This document shows positions 56,713 to 64,000 of a stretch of DNA of 64,000 bases, piece after piece; the stretch's first letter is position 1, and each line of letters opens with the position of its first letter. Position numbers and translations under genes: made by a program. This DNA is from Punctularia strigosozonata HHB-11173 SS5 (Eukaryota; Basidiomycota; Agaricomycetes; Corticiales; Punctulariaceae): positions 1,068,355-1,132,354 of the forward strand of contig NW_006767438.1 of assembly GCF_000264995.1 (NCBI RefSeq), in the 5' to 3' direction. The notes below the pieces were generated by a model. That model did no database searches. It saw only the letters and a list, made by a program, of their open reading frames with translations, and was not told where the DNA came from.

Positions 56713-59702
56713 ATGGGCGACATTGGCACGCACACGGTCAACACGACCGAGCGCCTCGCCAAGCTGAGGGAACTTATGAGCAGCAAGAAGTACGACGTGA
56801 AGGCGTATGTCGTGCCGAGCGAAGATTCGCGTGAGTGGGCACGCATGTATGACAGGCGCATATATACACGCCGAACATATTGAGCGCAGTCGGGCGCTGA
56901 CAGATCCTGCCACTAGATTTCAGCGAGTACAGCGCGCACTGCGATGAGCGCAGGGCGTACATATCCGGGTTCAACGGCTCGGCTGGTAAGGATTCTTACC
57001 TTTTCTCCAGGTTCATTCTATAACTCGGTGTTCTATGCAACGAAACAGGGTGCGCTGTGGTGACGACCGATAACGCTTACCTCTTTACCGACGGGCGCTA
57101 TTTCCTACAAGCTGAGAAGCAACTGGACCGCAACTGGACATTGATGAAGCAGGGCCTACCAGGTGCGCCTACATGCATTCCACCAGCATTGATACTCACT
57201 CCTTGCGAATGCTTTACGCAGATGTCCCCACCTGGCAAGAATTCCTGCACAAAGTAAGCTCCTTCCTTCACGGGTACCAGTATTCTCTCTGCATGATCAC
57301 CGACTGGCCTTCCACGTCCCTCAGAACCTTGAGAAGAACACGCGCATCGGCCTCGACCCGACCCTCCTCTCCGTCTCCGATGCCCAGTCCTTGCGCGAAG
57401 CCCTCTCACCCGTCCACTCGGAGCTCGTGCCCCTCGAAGACAATCTTGTAGACCTAGTTTGGGGTGCCGACCGCCCTCCCCGGCCCACCAATCCCATCTT
57501 CGCATTGGACGTGAAATATGCCGGTGCGTCTATCACCCGTGGCTTCGCATCCCGCAGGGGTCGGTGACATGGGAAAGGGCCACAGGTGAATCGCATTCGG
57601 ACAAGATCAAGAAGGTACGCGCGGAGCTCGAGAAGCAGAAGGCGAAGGCGGCGGTGGTGAACATGCTCGACGAGGTCGAGTGGCTGTTCAACCTCCGCGG
57701 GTCTGACATCGACTTCAACCCGGGTACCGTCTCCTTGATTGAAATTTCGTCGTCATTTCAACCTAACATATGCGCATGTAGTTTTCTTCGCCTATGCGGT
57801 TATCACGCCGACTCGCGCCCTCCTCTTCGTCGACCCGACCAAGCTCACCCCCGAGGTGCGCGCGCACCTCGGCCATGGGGTGGAAGTCAAGCCCTACGTC
57901 GAGTTTTTCCCTTACCTAAAGGGTTTGAGCGCCGAACTAGGCTTGAGCAAGGAGATGGTGAGCAGAACATCCTGAGATTATATATTTGAAGGCGCTCTGA
58001 CTAAGGCTATCCTGTGGGATTAGCCAGTAATCGTGGGCGATAAGGCTAGCTTGGCCGTCGCAGACGCTATCGGACATGTGAGCTCGCACTCGTATCCTCG
58101 TGTTTCATTGCCGTTCTGACGTCGGCCCAGGACAACATCACCATCGCCCGCTCGCACGTCGCCGACCTGAAGTCGATCAAAAACGCGACGGAGATCGCCG
58201 GCTTCCGCGCTTCGCACGTCCGCGACGGCGCGGCGCTCGCGAAGTATTTCTCGTGGCTCCAGGCGGAGCTGGACGCGGGGACCGAGTGGAGCGAGTGGAA
58301 GGCGGCGGAGGTCCTGGAGGGATTCAGGAAAGAGGGCGAGCTGTTCCAGGGATTGAGCTTCACGACCATTTCGAGCACAGGCCCGAACGGGGGTAGGTGT
58401 CCTTGCTGCTTGCCGACGTTGGTGAAGCATTGATGAGATGAATGGCAGCTATAATACACTATTCGCCGGATCCGGAGGATTGTGCAATCATACGAAAGGA
58501 TCAGGTCAGCTTCGTTGCTATTGAGCGATATTGTGTGTAACTGAAGCCGACCCTGCAGATCTATTTGTGTGATTCTGGAGGTATGGGCCATCCAACTTTC
58601 GTTTCATGAAATTCTCCGACGACACGATCCCTCATCAGCACAGTACTTGGACGGTACAACGGATGTCACCCGTACCTGGGTAAGCCCTCGCCTTCGACTG
58701 TGTTTTCAGTAATACTCACGCGGTTCAATGATAGCATTTCGGTACACCTACGGACGAGGAGAAACGAGCGTTCACGCGAGTGCTGCAAGGACACATCGCC
58801 ATCGACACCGCTATCTTTCCGAGCGGCACGACGGGTACGAGTCCTGCATTTTGTACGCCTCCATCTCACCGAAGCTGTGCGGTGCGATTTAGGATATGTG
58901 ATGTGAGATTTCTATCGTAACTTCCAAGCTTTCGTCTCAACGTCGTATTCTAGCGACTCATGGGCGCGGCGGCCGCTCTGGGAAGATGGTCTGGGTACGT
59001 CAATTATGAACTCTTCTGCCATCTGTCCCTGATCCTATCTGTTCGTGTGAGTAGATTACCGACATGGTACCGGACACGGGGTTGGCCACTTCCTCAACGT
59101 ACACGAAGGTACTGCTCACTACGGCCACTCGTTCTGCGAATGCCCGTTAATCCTTTGAACGATCAGGACCTCATGGTATCGGCGTGCGCATCGGTAGGCT
59201 ACTTTGACCATGTCAGCGGGAGAGCGTGATTCGACTGATTTCATAGCTTATAACAACACTCCACTTAAACCCGGCATGACGGTGTCCAACGGTCAGTTTG
59301 CCGTTCGTCCATGCTGGCACTGTCGGTTTTTGATACCATGGTCGCGCAGAACCTGGTTACTACGCCGACGGCAAGTTCGGCATACGTATCGAGAATGTCG
59401 TCATCGTGAAGGAGGCTAAGACGCCGAACAATTTCGGCGACAAGGGCTACCTCGGATTCGAAAACGTTACGATGGTACGCCCGTGGTCGACCTTCGTGCA
59501 TGCAGCACTGAGCATGGATAACGTCCTGTACCTTTTCCAGTGCCCGATACAGAAGAAGCTCATCGACACTACCTTACTCTCGGTGAAGGAACGGGCTTGG
59601 CTCGACAAATACCACCAGGAAGTCTTGGACAAGGTAGGTCCTCTGCTGAAGAACGACGCACGGGCGCTAGAGTGGCTCGAACGGGAATGTTCTCCCTTAT
59701 AA
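56713..59702 (+). CDS. AMPP: Xaa-Pro aminopeptidase P (M24B metallopeptidase)
   Basis: Cytosolic enzyme that removes an N-terminal residue before proline, using two Mn ions. The start at 56713 is in good context (CCACCATGGGC). Two creatinase-like N-terminal domains are read through several introns: [14 protein letters not shown], then [20 protein letters not shown], then [13 protein letters not shown] and [17 protein letters not shown]. The C-terminal pita-bread domain has [19 protein letters not shown], the metal ligands in YLCDSG, then [51 protein letters not shown] and the closing [15 protein letters not shown]. All five expected metal ligands are visible (Asp, Asp, His, Glu, Glu). About fifteen short introns are needed; several junctions are inferred from conserved residues. 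Confidence 0.93.
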
Positions 59703-62454
59703 GATGTTCGTCAAACTATGAGGGACAGGAAACTGTTGTTCAACTTTGATACATGGTTCACTGCGGAGGCTTATTGATCAACTTCAACTGAGGAAACTTT
59801 AGTGATATGGCTCCGCTAACGACCGTTATTCTGATATGTATGCAAGTTCGGGACCGTTTGCTCATAAGCCGAGACTGTATCTTTTGATCGCACATACCCC
59901 AAAACGGACATGCCTCTGATAATATGCAGTCCGATGAAAACGCATGATGTGGTACCGTAGTAGCATGTTTTCGCTCGTCGCAACTGACGATACTGCATGC
60001 AATGTTCAAGTATCGTACTCACGTCGGTTATAGCATTCCGAGCTCCAGCGGAAAAGCGTTCAGCTACGATGGGTGTTCCTAGCTTCGTATCATCTATTGT
60101 ACGGTTCAGGCATATTTCACATACATCGAGCATGCTCTACAACAAGCGGAAGGCCTATTTGCTGACCCGTTTCAAAATCACGTCGAGCCCGTATCGCCTA
60201 TATGCAGCAGGTCCACTCCGCATCGACAAGGGCTCGTGTATAGGAAGCTGCGCCATCTTTCTCAAGCGCAAGATCACCCGTGATACGAAGATGCTATGCA
60301 GAGCATGCAGAATTCTGTTTGCAACGCAATGAATAACGTGCAACGAAGTGATAAATGCTCTTCACGCACTGTATCATAGACGACGCGCGCTCCGGATCCT
60401 GCACATGCCACACGTCAATGACCAAGAAATAACTTCGATAGGTGAACAACACATTACCATGCGGACTAATAACACAATGTTGGCAACACTAGGCACTGCG
60501 TATCCTACGATCAGTTTCATCCAACCAGTGACGTCGCTCCTCTCACATAAAAAATAGAGATAATACATCACTCCTGGGAAAGGGAATCAGATTCATGGGC
60601 TAAGCAAGCCGTCTAAGAACTGACCGTCGCGATATAGCGTCGTAAACAAGCGCGAATTACCCGTATAGCGTCTGTCATCTGCAGAGCCGAGGTCCACGTA
60701 GGGTCAGAGAAGGCATTGGGATGGTTTGGAATGGTGCTGTGACGCACTTGAGATGGCGTATTTCGCCACTGTGAACGCTACGATAACTGGATTGCGTCAT
60801 TTACTACAGTGGCGGAAGATCCAAGGACCCAAACGAATTCGCACCAGTCTCCGAGATCGCGAGAAGCAAGAATGCCTTCCATATCTCATGATGTCCGGCT
60901 ATTTGCAGGCACCCGCTCATTCCCGGTACGACGGTGCTTATGGGAATGACTGGACACGGAAGCAGGTGAGCAACGGTTGAAGGCGGGACAGACAGATCGG
61001 GGCGTACAGCGCGTTTGAAGTTGGTACCTCGCAAGAATGACCACTGCAGCGGCAGAGAATCCCTGAAGCATACGTTGTTGTACGTCCAGACACGCAGATG
61101 GTCACCACGTACGACAAATGATGCCCAGAGAATATACACGATATGGCTGCGGTCGTGCCATATAGCGCAAGTTCGGATTACTAGGAGAGCTAGAAAACAT
61201 TCACCCTGTGTCAGGCAGTGATCAAGTGGAGTGTGTTTACACTAACCTTCTGCCACGGCCAAGCCGATGAGAACGAGTGCTGTGCAAGAGCTCGATGAGG
61301 TCATGATGCGTCGTATGCAATACAGCACGTACAGTTGACGATAGCATCGCCTTGTTGGCAGATCTATAAGATAGACGCAACCGATTTGAGGGTGAGTCTC
61401 CCATGCAGGCTCAACAGATAAATTACCCATTCATCGCGAGCCACAACTCTACCTTCGAGTCCAGTGAGTGATACATCAGAGGGTGAAGACCAGGAGCTCT
61501 CACGAGCTAATCCAAGAATAGCGTCTGAGAAGGGGGCGATTCTATTCATGAAGTAAAGGATCTTGATCCAAGAGAGCTTCGAGCCCCATATCAACGAAAC
61601 CTGACTCATTGTATGTGATCATCGGTCGGCCCATGCCATGAAATGGCTCGCACCTCGTCCTCTAATGTGAGGAGAAAATCGTATATCTAGAGCGTATCAA
61701 CTCAGTATCGTCCAGAAGTTACAACCTGAACCGCAGGAACGGACCAGAAGCGGGAGCGACGCCGCTTGTCCGGGTCGTCAGCCGATCGTCACCGTTGATT
61801 GACACATTTCTCACCGATAGAATACTGGGAGGAGCAAATCAGCACGACGCTGTCCGTTCAAAATTGAATGCATACGTTTGCGAATTGCACGGGCTGAAGA
61901 ATGGGAATAACGTCGGCCATAGTGGCGCAGCCGGGCCAAAGCGTACCATATCGTGCTTCATGTCTTATATGTTCCCATTGCTTAGATACCGCGCACTGGA
62001 GATGCCAACGGACGTCTCGTCATGTGTTCCTCAGTCAAAGAAAGTTGTTCGTAACCCAGGCAACGGCGTTAGTGTAGTTGTGGTTGCCAAAAAGTCGCGT
62101 CGTTTGCGCAGCCTCAGAACCTCGGGCCGATGTTTCCGTGTCCAACATTTTGTTAATTTAATAATTATCAGCTGTTAAGTAGGTTCATTGTGGTCACGTG
62201 ACACTGTGTGCAAGGTGAAATGGCACGAAATACTTATCAACATCCTTAGACTGTACTTGTACAACCGTAAGCAGGCTCCTAAACCATCCGCACGTATCCA
62301 TGCAGTCCATGGTGCATCGGCAAGTACTGGTACCGTTGGCGTCAGAAGCTCGGTTTCTACGAAGGGACATTGTTAACACGGAAGGAGAGGCGCGGGAGGC
62401 GTACCGCGTTACGCTACCTTTCAATCTCGTCTTCTGCAGCTCACGGAGAGACGC
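59703..62454. other. Long intergenic stretch, no gene recognised
   Basis: 2.7 kb of AT-richer DNA with only short frames on both strands (longest 61795-62178 plus, 127 residues, no domain). No tRNA, LTR termini or tandem repeat found by eye. Confidence 0.45.
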
Positions 62455-63339
62455 CTAGCTGGCGGCGTCCTTCTCTTCATCTTGAAGCGACTTCAGCTGC
62501 ATGAACACTGCCGCGATGCCTTCGCGGACGTCGACCTCGTCCTCCTCTGCAACGCGAGACATGATGGACCCTAGCTTGTCAGGGTGCCAGTGCAGCATCT
62601 CGCGCCTGATGCGGTCGCGTTTCGTCATCCGTTTGCCAGCGCCGAGAAGATTTTCGCGCACACTTAGGGGAGAGAATAGGAAATCTTTGATGACCTGAGG
62701 ATCGGACAGCTGTTGCCGAATGGCCAGGTTTGTGTTCACCGCGGATGTAGCGCGCGAGGGACCTTTCGGTGTAGCCAGTTCCTCGTGTGCCGCAGGGACC
62801 GGCCACGGTATATCGCTGAACCGTACGCTGCCTCCGCCGGCGAGCAGCTCCTTCCACTTGCTCTCATACCGCTCCCATCTGAGCAACAGCTCCTTCTCCT
62901 CCGCCTCCTTCTTCAACTCGGCGCGGATCCGCTCCGTCCGCGCGTAGTCCCGACGCCCTTGCGCGTCACGCAGCACGCCTCCCGAACGGACCCACTCGCG
63001 CTCGTTCTCGGCGGCGATCGCGTTTTCCAGCGCAATTCGAGCTCGACGCGCCTCTTCATGCTGCTGAGCGCGCTCGGCGCGCTCCCGCGACCGGCGTTCG
63101 CGAAGTTTGGCGTAGTTTTCAGGTTCGGGGTCCGGTGGTGCCAGCAGGGACGGCTGGCTGAGAGACTGAGAGGGTTGGGGCGAGGCAAAAGCAAAGTATC
63201 CTTTCGGAAGGGGAGCGTATGTTCTTGGGACGGATGGGCCAGCCACTGAGGCTGTTCCGAAGAGGTTGTTCCCAGACGGGCGCCAGGGGCTTTGGGTGGT
63301 CGGCGAGGAGGATGACGACCAGGAGAATTGTGTATTCAT
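62455..63339 (-). CDS. NFKBIL1-like (IkB-like) coiled-coil protein
   Basis: Single-exon gene of 294 residues starting at 63339. A Ser/Pro-rich N-terminus is followed by a long charged coiled coil (roughly residues 90-190, ERRSRERAERAQQHEEARRA then ERIRAELKKEAEEKELLLRW). A conserved C-terminal block comes next (KRMTKRDRIRREMLHWHPDK, then VREGIAAVFMQLKSL). That pattern, a helical Arg/Glu region then HWHPDK, resembles the C-terminus of NFKBIL1-type proteins, which are linked to mRNA splicing in other eukaryotes. There are no ankyrin repeats here. The upstream in-frame Met at 63558 would add an unlikely Leu-rich leader, so the internal Met was chosen. The functional transfer is tentative. Confidence 0.7.
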   Translation of the reverse strand: MNTQFSWSSSSSPTTQSPWRPSGNNLFGTASVAGPSVPRTYAPLPKGYFAFASPQPSQSLSQPSLLAPPDPEPENYAKLRERRSRERAERAQQHEEARRARIALENAIAAENEREWVRSGGVLRDAQGRRDYARTERIRAELKKEAEEKELLLRWERYESKWKELLAGGGSVRFSDIPWPVPAAHEELATPKGPSRATSAVNTNLAIRQQLSDPQVIKDFLFSPLSVRENLLGAGKRMTKRDRIRREMLHWHPDKLGSIMSRVAEEDEVDVREGIAAVFMQLKSLQDEEKDAAS

Positions 63340-64000
63340 GGACCAAAGTAGTAGCAAAAGCAACAGATATAGCGTTGGTTGGGTGGCTCGCACTGAACGA
63401 AGGCTTTGGAGGTTTATACCGACAACGAGTGTGGGGGTGGCTGGAGGACAACCAACGATCGAGCGTAACTGTAGCGCCACCATCGGACCTTCGCCCCGAC
63501 AGAGACTCTCTTGACGAACGTGCACTCGAGTCGTGATAAAACCCCCACCGAAAGACACGTATTACGCCCTATAAAATATGACTGACACGTAGGGCCTCCG
63601 TAGTATATAAGTAGAGTACAAACGATCATGTACTCTAGCTTTCTCCTGCGCACTCAACGAGACTTACCCCGGTCTATTGTGTGAACTCTGAGGAACTCTA
63701 ACCGTGTGACTACACTTCGCTTACAAAGCTTACCCGTCGTCACATATTTTTGACCGTTTACTTCTTGTGAGTAAAACAATCAAATCGTCTCTAGGCTGAC
63801 TTCCTTTGATTTAGGTTCCAACTCGGATTGATCACCCGGGTCTATCCTATCATTGGACGTCGTCCGTTTCGTAAGTACTACAGTTACATTTATCCAATAC
63901 AAGAATTACGCTATGGTAGCTCCTACGGATAATGTACCTCGACGCGTCCTTCGCAGTGACTCGCGACGAACCGAGTCCGGCGATAGTGCCGCAACCGGCA
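63340..64000. other. Upstream region of the last gene; nothing recognised
   Basis: 660 nt to the window edge without a conserved coding block on either strand. Confidence 0.4.

Overview
The window is nuclear DNA of a filamentous basidiomycete, most likely a wood-decaying agaricomycete (white-rot type). Genes carry many short introns (about 45-100 nt, GT-AG). A class II ligninolytic manganese peroxidase is present, as are aspartokinase and GPI-anchor genes of fungal type. All splice models were built by eye from conserved protein blocks and splice consensus; no search or expression data were available.

Layout. 1-690: 3' end of TSR3 (+). 932-2326: manganese peroxidase (-) with TATA box and two metal-response-like motifs. 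3725-5220: secreted S1/P1 nuclease (+). 5482-7257: PIG-A/SPT14 glycosyltransferase (+). 7791-11493: accessory block holding a truncated three-zinc-finger fragment of a MOV10-like helicase and a broken copy of an unknown dispersed gene family, split by two solo LTRs. 11884-11955: tRNA-Val. 12802-14928: Ser/Thr-rich single-pass membrane protein (+), with two decayed relatives at about 15.8-16.6 kb and 18.9-19.1 kb. 17137-18428: aldo/keto reductase (-). 19577-21115: secreted sorbosone-dehydrogenase-like quinoprotein (+). 22106-23107: SDR (-). 24333-25414: 7-TM protein (-). 26106-28202: WS/DGAT-like acyltransferase (-). 29248-31932: divergent G-protein alpha subunit (-). 35506-35598: intron-containing tRNA-His (-). 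35921-37166: BTB protein (-). 38895-40030: probable membrane protein (+). 41648-43870: aspartokinase HOM3 (+). 45673-49218 and 50543-54064: two tandem MOV10/SDE3-type SF1 helicases with N-terminal zinc fingers (+), with a second copy of the dispersed family between them. 54323-56006: NIPA-type magnesium transporter (-). 56713-59702: Xaa-Pro aminopeptidase P (+). 62455-63339: NFKBIL1-like protein (-).

Most genes look like ordinary independent housekeeping or secreted-enzyme loci. The distinctive part is the helicase/dispersed-family system. A repeated gene lies just upstream of a zinc-finger helicase twice, about 40 kb apart and in opposite orientation. One pair is decayed and hit by LTR insertions, while the other keeps an intact helicase and both empty target sites. 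MOV10/SDE3 helicases act in RNA silencing and transposon control, so the locus could reflect expansion of a silencing helicase alongside mobile DNA; that link is inference. Other unusual points are a 4-nt micro-exon and a Gln-to-Ser change in the G-alpha, a 15-nt micro-exon in the magnesium transporter, a GC-AG intron in the aldo/keto reductase, and a tRNA-His with a nearby half-copy.
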